DNA of 64,000 nucleotides from Phytophthora colocasiae (taxonomy: Eukaryota > Oomycota > Peronosporomycetes > Peronosporales > Peronosporaceae), in the NCBI GenBank assembly GCA_018806915.1, contig JAGKQI010000098.1:2604001-2668000 (forward strand). Direction: 5' to 3'. Positions 29,857 to 40,421 of the stretch are shown piece after piece. The notes under the pieces are model-generated. The model made no database searches. It was not told where the DNA came from and saw nothing but the letters and a program-made list of their open reading frames with translations. The number at the start of each line of letters is the position of its first letter. Position 1 is the first letter of the stretch. Position numbers and translations under genes: made by a program.

Positions 29857-32490
29857 ATGGAGGAGGTGACTACAGCAGGAGACTGGAAGAGGAGGTTTCA
29901 GAGGGAAACAAAGGTGAGTTTGCTCTTGCCTTCAGTAAGTCACCTATCTCTGATGTTGTTTAATTCTAAAGGTCAACAAAGAACTAGGCCGCCGACTGCG
30001 CGTACGCAACTGCCATCATTGGACAAGCTACATTGTAAACTCAGTACTTTACTGATCTTTGGCTTGCTGTTTTCTGTCAATGAAGGAGACGAAGCATCAA
30101 CTGGAAGAAGAAAAACTGCGTTTTCAAGAACTGACGGATCGCTACAAAAAACATCAGAATTGTGACGAGAAACTTAAGGTTAGTTGAAATTTTCAGTATC
30201 ACTACAGCTCAGTAGACTTACAACACATTATCTTTAGGGAAAATGCCTTAACTGCGAGCGACTTGCTGCGGAAAATGCAAGACTCAAACGAATTATTGGC
30301 GAGGCGAACGAAGAACCAACGCGTAGTACATTCACAGCAAAAAATGAGTTGACCCCAGAAAATCACAACCCAGAGTACGAGCACAACGAGGTGATGCCAG
30401 AGACTGCTGATAATGTACCCGCGCCGCAAGAACCTTCAAATCCAGCAAGCCAGGTCAAATCCCCATTAAACGCACATCCAAAAAAGAAACCACTTCAAGA
30501 TGAACCCGAGGTAGACGAAAGCAACCAGACGGATGATGGTTGCCACGTTTTCACAGACATTGACGACTCGTCCCTGGGTGATTTATTCAAATACGCAGTG
30601 GTGCTTGCTGGACCAGCGCCTCGCAAGACCAAGCCCAAGCCTCAACTGTCGTTGTCAGATCGCTTCAAGCCTTTAGATCTCTCACGCACACGAAACCCTC
30701 AAGAGAGTCTGGAACAAGTCGACCATGAGACTTCAAACGTTTACGATGAGAGGCCGCGAAGTGCACCACCAGGTAAGTGGAAGGCGATCTCTCCTAATGG
30801 AGGCAGCATGTGGTCGTTGAAGCGCCAGTCCCAGGCGGTACTAGATAATCTCAACGAGGAAAGAGCGCCATCTCCACTTAGACGTGCAGCCAATGGATTC
30901 TTCTCGAACTTCGTCCCCAATGGTCTACGGAGTGCACCACCGACCCCTCCTCTTCCGCTTCCTTCTCCTCCAGCCCCAGCTAAAGCTACGACCCCACCAA
31001 GACCCAGTACCCCTCCAGCATCCAAAGTCCTTTGTGTATACCCACCGAACGCTGGAGAAGTACAAGAACTCGAAGGTTTATTGGAGATTTGTTTCCCTTA
31101 TGGAGAGGAATCCCCACCTACAAGCGGCTTCTACCTGTCTCAACTTAAACGTTCACTGCAAGAGCGACATCGCACATATCGGAGCCCAGACTCCACGTTT
31201 GTTCTCACTATTGCAAGCGCCAGTAACCCTACAGAGATCACGTACGCCATTTGCGTCCGCTGCCCACTATTCCCCGATCAAGATGATGATGAAAACTCCG
31301 ATTCCGAGAACCCACCTCCTTCAGATGGGCCCACACAGTGTTGTCTGTGTTTACTGAGCCCATACCCGTTCTTTGGGCTGTTTTTTAAAGTGCTTTATGG
31401 GATCGCTGTGCTCTGGAATACGAAACGAAGAGAAAGAGTGACAAAAAAGGAAACGTCCTGTGATAACCTTGCTACGATGTTGGAGAAACCACTGGGTATG
31501 CTGGACTTTGTGGAGGTTTTTCAAGGAGTGATGGAGCGACTGAAGGAGATGCAGATCCCTTCCATGGGCGGTTGGAGTCGTATGGTGCTCTCCCCTCATG
31601 TCACTCACTTGGCATTTCACCGCCCGCACAGTGCGAGTCTCGTAGTGGAAAGGAGACATCTTGTGCTAGAATATGCAGCACCCACACTGTTCGGACTGCT
31701 GTCAGTGGATCAAGTGCTGTTCCTGCTTGGTTGTCTATGCTCGGAGAGAAAAGTGCTGGTCGTCTCCGACCACGTCAACGTTGTTAGCTCCTGTGTGCTA
31801 GCTCTGATCACACTACTCCATCCCTTACAATGGGCAGGTCCAGTGATCACAGTATTGCCCCCGAGGTTGAATGAACTGCTAGAAGCCCCAGTTCCTTTGA
31901 TTGCTGGACGAGTATCGATCAATTCGGCGTCGATACGGAACTTTTCGACTTTAGACCGACCGATGAAGGACGTGATTGAGATGAATATGGACCAGAACTC
32001 GCTACATATGCACGATGAGGATCTCACCACCTACCACGAACTGAAGCTACCGGAGTGTGACGAATTGGTTCATGAGCTGGAGCCTTTCTCTGCCTTGCTC
32101 TTTGGGAAACACAACGCTCCGGAGTTCCCTACTGTCCACCAGGATGAAGCCTGCAAGATCATGTGCGCTAGGATCCACCACCACATTGAATCTATCTGTG
32201 CTCTTGCCATGGCGGAGAAGGAAGGAGGCATTCTCATTGGAGCAGACTCCCCCTCAAAGCAACCGAATTCACCTGATTCGTCCCCATCCAGAGGATCCAT
32301 TACCCGCTTAGGAGCTGACCGACGCTGCAGTGCGATGGTTGCCGATTACATTAATCGGTTCCAGGAAACCCAAATGTTCAGTATGTTTACCATGCAGGCG
32401 CAAGATGCACTGAATGAAAGCGACGAGAGCGATGCCAACAGTGAAAACGACGGGCTTGTTGATGAAGAATATCACTACGCAGGAAATTAA
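29857..32490 (+). CDS. DENN-domain protein (probable Rab GEF)
   Basis: Proposed exons are 29857-29913, 29972-30034, 30086-30178 and 30238-32490, all joins in phase 0, about 821 residues. Exons 1-4 encode an N-terminal coiled coil (HQLEEEKLRFQELTDRYKKH, LAAENARLKRII). A disordered proline-rich region follows (APPTPPLPLPSPPAPAKATT), then the DENN module: the uDENN part with LCLLSPYPFFGLFFKVLYGI, and the central DENN with FGLLSVDQVLFLLGCLCSER and GPVITVLPPRL. DENN proteins act as guanine-nucleotide exchange factors for Rab GTPases at membranes; the partner here is unknown. The tail is acidic. A GCTCATTGCC word at 29840 resembles an oomycete initiator. Confidence 0.85.
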
Positions 32491-32905
32491 GGATCAATAA
32501 AGCCGTATAGAGATTACTGTATCGTTACACGTAGTTTTTTTTTATTGAGGGATGATAGGGAACAAATGGAGTCAGAATCAAGTATCGAGGACACTAGGAG
32601 GTGGAAGTATCCAACCTGTTTTCAATTTTTGGAACCCGATTCCAACTCAAGCAAAACTTTTGTGTTACGCGGGAGAACCATCACGATCCCGTAGTGTAAG
32701 ATGTCCTCAAGACTAGAGCAAAACGAGGTCGTTGTCGTGTCAGATATCCCCAAGGCTAGAGCGATATGAGGTCGTTGTCGTTAGACCACTAATTCTTGTG
32801 GATAGATAAGCGCCTTGGATTGCCCCAGTACGGCGCTAATTCAGCCGGACTTGTCCATTTCCTTGGCATTCGAGCATTTACCTCCTGCAACTCAAACTAC
32901 CAACA
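32491..32905. other. Intergenic with a short imperfect direct repeat
   Basis: Words of the form CTAGAGC-A-A-CGAGGTCGTTGTCG occur twice (about 32716-32736 and 32756-32780), and a diverged version lies at about 33348-33368 ahead of the second small-protein copy. This suggests that the upstream region of the small secreted gene was duplicated with it. Confidence 0.5.
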
Positions 32906-33070
32906 ATGACCAAGGTCGTCTTCCTCGCTGCTATTCTCCTCGCCATCGGAATGACCTACGCAGACGATGTCAACAACGTCGACGAGTTGCCACCCTTTGA
33001 GCCTGCCGAAGGAAGTGGCTTGGTGGTGAACGCGACGCTGGAAGAACGTTGCTGTCTGGATATGGTGTAA
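32906..33070 (+). CDS. Small secreted protein (54 residues)
   Basis: A very short intronless ORF. Residues 1-19 (MTKVVFLAAILLAIGMTYA) form a clear signal peptide with an A-x-A-like end, leaving a mature acidic peptide of about 35 residues that ends ERCCLDMV. One N-glycosylation-type NAT is present. No RxLR motif is visible. A frameshifted relative at 33484 with the same layout and the same RCCLD ending supports this as a real gene family. Function unknown; an apoplastic role is inferred only from the secretion signal. Confidence 0.6.
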   Translation: MTKVVFLAAILLAIGMTYADDVNNVDELPPFEPAEGSGLVVNATLEERCCLDMV

Positions 33071-33483
33071 CTGCGTCACTGCAATCTGTCTCAAGCTCCA
33101 AGAATTGAGAATCACGCTTTCCTTTCTTCTTTTCTAAACCTCATTGAAAAGTGCAAACCTGAACTCATGGTATTCTTTGAAGAGCATGATTTTATTTTCA
33201 CTTGTACATGTACTTGTCATACCCGAGTTACTCGAGAAAGGAGTCTAAAGTTACTGCTGCGGGTTGGTAGTGTTGGCTGCGGATGAAACTTCACAACTAC
33301 AGGTTTAACTAATTCAACAGCGAAAACAGGAAATCTACCTTGAGCAGTATCTAGAGTGATACGAGGTCAACCTAAATTCTTCGTGGGCCTATGATTGCTA
33401 CAGCCTTCAGGATGACCTGTGAGTTTCAAACATTTGCCTCCTTCAACTCAATTCACGCTTCAAGATAAAGCCAAGCTCTAACA

Positions 33484-33647
33484 ATGACTAAATTCTTCAT
33501 CCTCGATCTCTTCTCCTCGCAATCGGGATGATCCACGCGGAGGATGTCAACATCGATGTGCTGTCTTTCATTAGACCAGAAGAAGGAAGTGACCCGAACA
33601 CGACGTTGGAATACTCTGCCAGACGATGCTGTCTGGACGTGGCGTAA
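33484..33647 (+). pseudogene. Broken copy of the small secreted protein gene
   Basis: It starts ATGACTAAATTCTTCATCCTCG, like the gene at 32906, but one base is missing in the signal-peptide region, so the initial frame ends at about 33530. The rest is open in the next frame (AIGMIHAEDVN...ARRCCLDVA, stop at 33645-33647). The upstream sequence is also partly similar to that of the intact copy, pointing to a local duplication of several hundred base pairs. Confidence 0.6.
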
Positions 33648-34269
33648 TTGCATTAGGGAATTATCTTCGTTTCTAAGAAATCAAGAAGAAAAGCAACTCT
33701 TGTGTAGGAATTTCTTGTTACCACGTATTAAACTTCATCCATTCAGGGATCGAAACAGCCTTCAAACTTGAATGACGTGAAGTGTTACAGCAACTGACGA
33801 GAGAGAGGTATGGACGGATAAGAAGTTCACAGGCAGCACTTGGCCTCAGCAATGACGAAGTTGTCGATACGTGGGGCTAGTAGCTGGATAGCGCGTACTG
33901 CGAGCGCGATGGTGACAACGATGAACGTCAGTTTATCCATGGTGGTTTATGCGTTATCGGTGGCAAATTCCAAAGTGATAGCCAAAAACTCTAGGCTGTG
34001 CTACATGTAGTGGCGTGCGGCATTCGAACACAAAGTGACTTGGAGAAGGGCAACACCCCCATATCGAACGTGTCTAGCGTCAGCAATTTTGATGCGCATC
34101 CTTGCAGTAACATCCACTTGTCCTCGAATGTCCTCCAATGTGTAAACCACACAATTACAATCAACTTCAAGTTGGTGACGCTGACGACGTCAAGTTGAAG
34201 TGCATGTATCATTGACCGATGGTCTCATTATACTCAAGAAAGACACCAGCTACAGCTTAAGTGGATCCG
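33648..34269. other. Intergenic, nothing firmly recognised
   Basis: A short ORF at 33852-34010 begins MTKLS like the two small secreted proteins and is preceded by a similar CAGCAATGACGAAG context, but its downstream sequence is not similar, so I do not call it. A 17-bp inverted pair (TCAACTTCAAGTTG... / ...CAAGTTGAA) occurs around 34160-34198. Confidence 0.4.
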
Positions 34270-35422
34270 ATGAAGACGGCACGTGACTGTCGCGTTCTCA
34301 TTGTAGGCGGAGGCGTCATCGGCCTCACGACTGCGTTAGCGCTACTTCAGAGCGGCTTTGAGCGTGTGAAGATCGTGGCGGATCAGTTTGAGGGCATCAC
34401 GTCGCACGTGGCTGGGGGCTTGTGGATGCCGTTCGCTCTACCTGATGGCGTGGATACGTTTAGAACTCGTAAATGGTGTGAAGTGGCCTACAAGTGGCTG
34501 GAAGAGCTTCGTAAGGACAAGGGGGAGGCGTTAGGGATCCATCTCGTCCCAGGAGCGGAAGTGTCTGCTGTTGGGTCCCCTGAAGTGGTTAGAAGGGGTA
34601 ATTTACTGTGTGGAGGTTGGCTGGAGTGACTGAACATTGATGTGTGGATAGGTCCATCCGTACTGGGCGCATTGTGCTGAGAATTTCCGTCTGCTGAGTC
34701 AACAAGAAGCTACTGAGGTATCGTCTGGAGCTACTCACGGCTTTGCGTTCGATGCTCTCGTTTACAACCCCAAGTGCGTCGATGTCTTCCACTTTACTGC
34801 AATATCTTAATGTTTGACGTCGCTGCTGAATAGGTATTTCATGGCGTGGCTGCACGAAGAGATCCAGAAGCTGGGAGGTACTTTCGAGCACCGTAAAGTC
34901 AACTCCCTGGGCGAGGAAGACTGTGACCTGCTTGTAAACTGCTCCGGTTTGGCGGCGAAGGAGCTAGCAGGTGACGACACGATGTTTCCTATCCGTGGAC
35001 AGATCATCAACGTGTACAACCCGAAGTTGAATGAGCTCAAGGTGTCAATTGACAAGGACGGACAGCACGCGTACATCATTCCACGTCCAAACGGCGACGT
35101 TGTGCTTGGTGGCACCGTGCAGGAGCACAACTGGAGCACTGAGAGTGATGACAACGACGTTGCTGGTGTGTGGGAACGCTGTTGCCGTCTATGGCCGGAG
35201 GTTCACAACAGCAAGGTGATTGCCAAGATGGCTGGACTGAGGCCTGGGCGTACAGGTGGAGTTCGTCTCGAGATGCAGCCAATTCCAACCAAAAGAGGTT
35301 CAGTACTGATCCATAACTACGGTCATGGCGGATCAGGCCACACATTGCATTGGGGATGTGCACAGGAAGTGGCGGAGCTGGCAAAGCTGTGCTTTCCTGT
35401 TGCAACGACCAGTAAGCTGTAA
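34270..35422 (+). CDS. DAO: D-amino-acid / D-aspartate oxidase, peroxisomal
   Basis: Proposed exons are 34270-34584, 34652-34773 and 34834-35422, about 341 residues, the usual family length. The enzyme oxidises D-amino acids with FAD, giving a 2-oxo acid, ammonia and H2O2. The N-terminal dinucleotide fold reads VLIVGGGVIGLTTALALLQSG, SHVAGGLWMPF is the second FAD contact, and GLRPGRTGGVRLE then NYGHGGSGHTLHWG form the C-terminal FAD/substrate region. The last three residues are SKL, a canonical PTS1 peroxisome signal. The first intron donor is uncertain: 34585 (GTGGTT) keeps the frame, while the stronger-looking GTAATT at 34598 does not. D-Ala-type versus D-Asp-type specificity cannot be told. 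Confidence 0.88.
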
Positions 35423-35526
35423 AGCTGTGAATGAAGAGGAGTTCAGGTTCAGGTCTCAGGTTGTCAAAATGAGTAGAATTGAAACTACAAACTGAAATTG
35501 ATACAGTACATGAACGGAGTCACTGC

Positions 35527-36342
35527 TCACTCGAACTTCTTCAAATCAGCATGGCTCCACTCCTTGAGTCCCTTTCCACCATTCTCATAGTCCGACAGCA
35601 TGCCCTTGGCCACCGTCTTGGCATGGATCTGGTATGTCCCTGGGATCATCCACCCGAACATCTTCTCAGTGCCTCGAAGCAAGTCTCCACGTTGCAGCAT
35701 CCCTGGTCGGAAGATGGACGTACGCTCAAACAGCATCTGCTGCACTTTTTCCTCCACTTCGCCCTTGGTCTGCGGATACAGGAACCAACTGTCCTTGTTG
35801 GCACCTTGGGACGTCAACAGTCCCATGTACGGGACCCCAGCTGCCTTGGACAGGTTCGCAAACTTGACAACGTACTCCAGATCCACTGTAGCAATCATAA
35901 ACAAAACGTTAGCGCAACATACAGTAACGTCTCTGAGAACTTCTAGAGCTGTTCTACCTTTGCGGAAAGCTTCCGCCGAGCCTGCATCTTTACGGGTCGT
36001 TCCTAGACACGAGAAGGCAGCATCCACCTTGTCTGCAGATTTGATATCCGTCTCGGAGAGAGCGTCGAAGTCCACTTTGCGCACTTCCAGCTTGTTCTTG
36101 GCCGCATCAGCATCAAGAGACGGGAAAGTCGATCCCCAGGAAGATTCTGGGACGTCCCGACGCGCCAGAGCGATGACTTTTGTGCATCTAGCGGAGGAGA
36201 CGAGTTCGGCAACGAGGTCGCGCCCTACAGCTCCAGTAGAACCGATAACGAGCGCCACGTACGAAGACATTTGACTAGCGAGGAGATTGGTAAATGAGCT
36301 CATCGGAGTTTTAACAGCGTCTGCGACATGTGACGGTGGCAC
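35527..36342 (-). CDS. TIP30/HTATIP2-like NAD(P)-binding oxidoreductase 1
   Basis: A short-chain dehydrogenase-like protein. The nucleotide-binding motif is ALVIGSTGAVGRDL. Later blocks KDAGSAEAFRKV-D, GANKDSWFLYPQTKGEVEE and ERTSIFRPGML (Y-x-x-x-K active-site type and the RPG motif) are those of the HTATIP2/TIP30 group. A 72-bp intron at 35886-35957 (GT-AG on the minus strand) is likely: it matches an intron at the same place in the neighbouring paralogue, and removal restores K-V-D-L. It is a multiple of three without a stop, so retention would stay in frame. Start may be MSSFTNL or MSSYVAL rather than the first ATG. Confidence 0.8.
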   Translation of the reverse strand: MPPSHVADAVKTPMSSFTNLLASQMSSYVALVIGSTGAVGRDLVAELVSSARCTKVIALARRDVPESSWGSTFPSLDADAAKNKLEVRKVDFDALSETDIKSADKVDAAFSCLGTTRKDAGSAEAFRKGRTALEVLRDVTVCCANVLFMIATVDLEYVVKFANLSKAAGVPYMGLLTSQGANKDSWFLYPQTKGEVEEKVQQMLFERTSIFRPGMLQRGDLLRGTEKMFGWMIPGTYQIHAKTVAKGMLSDYENGGKGLKEWSHADLKKFE

Positions 36343-36562
36343 ACAATCATCCGGTATATACTGTACGTGTGGATTTTTTTGTAGGGATATTTTTTTTGAA
36401 AGTGGTCATCTTATTCATTAAGCCTTATCGACAGTTGCAGTTAAGAATAGTGGAGTTCCGATCTCGAATTTGAAAATCGAGTTCAGAACTGGCAATCTCC
36501 ATGTACAGCCAACTCTTCTGAAAAGGTCTACAGGTACAGAGACTCTCTTGTACTGCACAAGG

Positions 36563-37465
36563 CTACAGTTCAGACTGCTTATCCTTCACCGCTGCCACAA
36601 CCTCGTGCTTCTTCAAATCGGCGTTGCTCCATTCCTTCAGTCCCTTACCACCACTTTCAAAGTCGACAACCATTCCCTTGGCAATAGCACTAGTCGTAAT
36701 CTGAGCACAACACACATTATTACAGTATTCAGCTACTGTACCAATTACAAACAATATCGACACGACAGGAGAAACATACGCTCGGCAGAATGTATCCAGC
36801 CATCGCCTCGACAGTACGAGCAAGCTCCCTGCGGTTGATAAGCCCCGGTCGAAAAATCGAAGTTCTTTCAAACGCCAAGTTCTTGATGTTCTCCTCCACT
36901 TCACCCTTCGTCTGTGGGTACAAGAACCAACTGTCCTTGTTGGCATTCTGAACCAGAAAAGCACACGTCAAGAAGAGTATCCTAAATACCTAGAACTCTA
37001 CACCAGCCCTTACACTGGATGTCAAAAGACCAAAGTACGGCACTCCTGCATTCTTCACATACTCGGCAAACTTGGTCACGTACACGAGATCCACTATTTC
37101 AGTTATCCAAAAATTAGTTCCCTGATGCCATCCCAAATATTAAAATTCCTCAAACCTTTGCGAAAAGCTTCAGCCGATCCCGCATCTTTACGAGTTGTGC
37201 CTAAAGTCGAGAATGCCGCATCCACTTTGCCAGGGATTTTCTTCCAGTCGCGATGCAGTTCTTCAAAGTTCACGGGAATAATTTGCAGCTTGGTTTGAGC
37301 TGTAGTCACGTCCATCGAAGGGAAAGCATTCCCCCACTGTGTTTCTGGGACTTCTCGACGCGTAAGAGCAATTACTTTAGAACACGAAGGGGAATGCACC
37401 AGTTCAGCCACCAGTTCGCGACCGACGGCGCCTGTAGCACCCTGCACCAGAGCAACGTATCCCAT
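36563..37465 (-). CDS. TIP30/HTATIP2-like NAD(P)-binding oxidoreductase 2
   Basis: Tandem paralogue of the gene at 35527. Minus-strand exons are 37156-37465, 37014-37093, 36780-36947 and 36563-36700; phases fit at every join, giving 231 residues. It has ALVQGATGAVGREL at the nucleotide site, the shared KDAGSAEAFRK segment, NANKDSWFLYPQTKGEVEE and ERTSIFRPGLI. It has two more introns than its neighbour and a different C-terminus (KDKQSEL). The first intron is at the homologous position in both genes. Both likely act as cytosolic NAD(P)-dependent reductases or regulators; substrate unknown. Confidence 0.8.
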
Positions 37466-37626
37466 CGATAAATTTCTCGAAAAATGATTGTGAACAAGTT
37501 GCGGGAATGTTGCGAAAAAGTTGCGATAACGATGTTATGTTGCATTTAGAACGTCATGACATGGATACATTGAATTCTTCAAAAGACGAGAAGTGTCATC
37601 TTCTTCTTCAAAAGACAAACTCCAAC

Positions 37627-38122
37627 TTACACGCAACTGCTGCTGTCGGCCACGAACGTGCCGTCCGAGTTCTCGCAGCCACAGTCGCCCGTTGTGGGGT
37701 CTTTGATGCATCCAGTGCCCACGCCGCTATCAGTGGTAACGTCAAAATACAAACATTAGTATCTTTCAGCAAAAGAATCACATCGTTATCCTTTCTAACC
37801 TCCAGAAGAACGTCCAGCAGTCGTCGTTGTCCTCCATCTCATCCGACGTAGGCGATTCACATACGTACGCCGAACACGTGCCGTACGGGTAACCGTTGTT
37901 GCCGTCATACTGATGGTCCGTCACGAAAACGGCGAATGTTTGAGTCGTGGACGTACGGGTATTGTGCGAGCACTCGGCAGCCTGAATGGCCTTGGAGACC
38001 TTGGTTGCGCTGCAGTTGTACGTGTTTGGGCATTTGCCCTTGGTGTTGGAGCTGCATGGGTCGAGTGTTGCAGCAACTAGTGCGGGGGCGACGACAAAAG
38101 CGAGGAGACAAGTGAAACGCAT
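37627..38122 (-). CDS. Small cysteine-rich secreted protein (140 residues)
   Basis: Two minus-strand exons: 37800-38122 and 37627-37726, with a 73-bp intron in phase 2. Residues 1-18 (MRFTCLLAFVVAPALVAA) form a signal peptide. The mature chain has about ten cysteines (DPC, KGKC, NC, EC, TC, VC, DDC, GC, DCGC, SSSC), which suggests a disulfide-bonded extracellular fold. The second exon is found only after splicing and is supported by its cysteines (CIKDPTTGDCGC) and a good stop. No RxLR motif. I do not recognise the family. Function is unknown; an apoplastic role is possible. Confidence 0.7.
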
Positions 38123-38654
38123 CGTTATTACTGAAGACTTGGTGGCTGTGCTGAAAAAGGTAAAATGTAAAGTGAGTTGGCTCAGCCAACTTGGCTGCTT
38201 GGCGCTGGTCATTTTGACATCTTGACGATGCACGAGGAGGTTTTCCAGTGTTGTGAGTCGTTTACATCCTTACATCCGAACCGATCCTACTCTTTGTGGT
38301 TTTCGATTTGACAAAGAGGTACGTCTTGTGCCAGCTTTACAGATGGAAGTGTAGTGCTGATCAGGGATAGGAAAAATACAATATCATACGGATTGGAGGC
38401 CTTCATCCAAGCCAATAAATAATTGAGTTATTGCCAATTTTTTCGACAATGTCAACCAAGTCAGTAGGTCACATGAATATGTGACACTATGTCGTCTTTT
38501 CTCATGAGTTTTTGAACGAGTTGGTTGCTGTCGATGCGCCTGGATTCAGGAGGGGGGGTTACCTCGAGATCCCTCCCACCGCGTCCAACCTCTCCAACCA
38601 ACACACACAAGTCATAGTCCGAATTCCTCGACATCATACATACAACACACAAAT

Positions 38655-38908
38655 CAACTGATATAATATAATTCAGTTAGGAAATGACAAGCAACTGTAA
38701 TAACCCGTGTGCCCTGTGTGCAAACGTGGCCACACCACCCGTTTGGCGATAGTTCTCGCTACCATCCATTGGCAAACAACTGATATAATATACTACAGTA
38801 GTATTTCAGTTAGGAAATGACAAGCAACTGTAATAACCCGTGTGCCCTGTGTGCAAACGTGGCCACACCACCCGTTTGGCGATAGTTCTCGCTACCATCC
38901 ATTGGCAA
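38655..38908. repeat. Tandem duplication inside the left TIR
   Basis: Two adjacent copies, each starting CAACTGATATAATATA and ending CCATTGGCAAA. The second has an extra CTACAGTAGTATT segment, and the right TIR matches this longer version. Confidence 0.85.
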
Positions 38909-39018
38909 AGCAATCACACATGTCAACGACATTTGGCTATAGCCAAGATTGACCTATATAAAAAATTGCATGTTATTGGGGTTGAGGAGCAATAAATTAT
39001 TGCAATATGACATTGCCA

Positions 39019-39636
39019 ATATCGGCAATAGTTACGGAAAATTACCAAACCCTGGTGCTGATAGATTCCATCGTTGGTTTTGTAGGTCAATGTCTCTACA
39101 GACCAACACCTGGCATGTGTATGGCCCTCCCTGCCTCAGGAGATCAACACCTGGAGCTTACGTGCTGCACGTCAATGATTTCCAGATGACTCAAGGTGTT
39201 AGGTAGTTTTTTTCATCGGATCCAAAATACAGCCACTTGGAGGCCCAGCAGCCTAAGGGCACACGCACTCCATTTCTCCGAGAACTCCTTGCCATTGGGT
39301 CTTCCGGCACGTCCAGCGTCGGGTTGCGATCGAAGAAGCCGTCCGGACGGAATCCAAAACGACCGGCATGATCGGCCAGTCCTCGACTCGGGGGAAGTGC
39401 GTCAAGCTGAAAGTGTTCCAGACGACAATGTCTTCGCCGTTGACCGATCGGTTGGCCTTGGCGCCACTAGCCTTATACTTTGGTGAAGTCCCAACAGGAG
39501 ACCGCGACCTTTTCATTCTCAATTTCCCTTCAAAGCCAAACAACTAAGCTAAAAGCGAACAAGTGAAGCAACCTGTCCAAGGATGCAGCACTCTTCCCCA
39601 GGGTTTGGTAATTTTCCGTAACTATTGCCGATATTA
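39019..39636. mobile_element. Nested inverted-repeat insertion carrying a gene fragment
   Basis: A segment of about 620 bp flanked by a 37-bp inverted repeat (left starting ATATCGGCAATAGTTACGG, right ending CTATTGCCGATAT). In the right arm of the outer element the flanking words GCCAAT and AGAGACCTTTCGG are directly joined, whereas in the left arm this segment separates them. So it is an insertion into the outer element. It contains the copper amine oxidase fragment. Confidence 0.7.
39200..39560 (-). pseudogene. Copper amine oxidase C-terminal fragment
   Basis: The minus strand encodes [16 protein letters not shown], close to the well-conserved T-H-x-P-R-x-E-D-x-P-V-M-P block near the C-terminus of copper (quinone) amine oxidases. 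After a frame change at about 39345 it continues with [17 protein letters not shown], the expected following motif. The catalytic TPQ tyrosine and most of the enzyme are absent. It sits inside the nested inverted-repeat insertion, so it looks like a captured host gene piece. Not functional as an oxidase. Confidence 0.65.
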
Positions 39637-39900
39637 GAGACCTTTCGGAGCGGATTGGTTGTTGCGGGAACGACACGGTGCAAAATTATAGCTGCTTACT
39701 AATCACTTCCGGCCACGACCTTTCGTTCCAACATCCATGTTGGAAATACCGCCAACGGAGGCCTCGTATCCCACAACGATGTAGGTTGTGGAAATCTGTC
39801 TATGATGAAATTCTCCAGTTTTTGATGTAGAAGAGCTGCACTAAGTTCTACAGGTCTAGCCTCGCACCGCTCGAAGATCGCAAAGAATTCGAACTCGATC

Positions 39901-40233
39901 ATGGCGCTCTCCACACTCTCCCCCGCGCTATCGTCTGGGCAAGAGGCAACCGCGCTAGACACAAACTACAAGAACGGAGGTGCGGATGACGGAGATGATC
40001 ACTCGGCAAACGAAATTATCCCCGCTGTGGATCGCTCTGCTACACTCCCCAAGCGATTTGGCCCCGATGAAGACTACTTACACGCCATCCAGGTGAACAA
40101 GGACATGCCCTTTAAGGCAAAGTTTGGCAGCATCAGAAAAGCATGGCTGCTGCTGGTACGCTTAATGGAAGTCCAAACTTTAATCAGTAATAGATCTGTA
40201 AGCTGCATCAGTTTATCGCATTTAAATCTGTAG
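39901..40233 (+). CDS. Possible Myb-like transposon protein, partial
   Basis: A 110-codon frame. The segment RFGPDEDYLHAIQVNKDMPF followed by KAKFGSIRKAWLLLV has the spacing of a Myb/SANT-like helix set (acidic/aromatic first helix, tryptophan in the last). PIF/Harbinger elements typically carry a Myb-like second protein. The frame ends soon after, so the gene is truncated or needs splicing. Assignment is tentative. Confidence 0.3.
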   Translation: MALSTLSPALSSGQEATALDTNYKNGGADDGDDHSANEIIPAVDRSATLPKRFGPDEDYLHAIQVNKDMPFKAKFGSIRKAWLLLVRLMEVQTLISNRSVSCISLSHLNL

Positions 40234-40421
40234 TCTTCGAGCGCATTTGCATCCGTACACGTGTCGGGGCTAAAGCGAGAGTCAGGGACAAGGGGCCGCT
40301 CTACCGAAGGCCTGACCAGCAAAGCAGCACACAAGGCGTGATCGTAGCTGGAATCATGATAGTACAGCGCCATCATGAGAGCTGCCAAGCCCCTCGTTCG
40401 TGGTCTAGTTACTCGTGGCAT
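40200..40421 (-). pseudogene. Possible transposase N-terminal fragment
   Basis: Minus-strand frame with LAALMMALYYHDSSYDHAL and EDYRFKCDKLMQLTDLLLI, resembling the N-terminal region of PIF/Harbinger-type transposases before the DDE core. No DDE core is present. Its 3' part overlaps the plus-strand Myb-like frame antisense, so only about 75 codons are credible. Confidence 0.3.

Noticed and set aside
33852..34010. Third copy of the small secreted protein gene
   Set aside because: Shares only MTK and a short leader; no signal-peptide similarity and no RCCLD tail.
35886..35957. Taking the TIP30-like ORF 35527-36342 as intronless
   Set aside because: The 72-bp segment has GT-AG ends, is absent from the paralogue's coding sequence at the same position, and its removal restores the family motif K-V-D.
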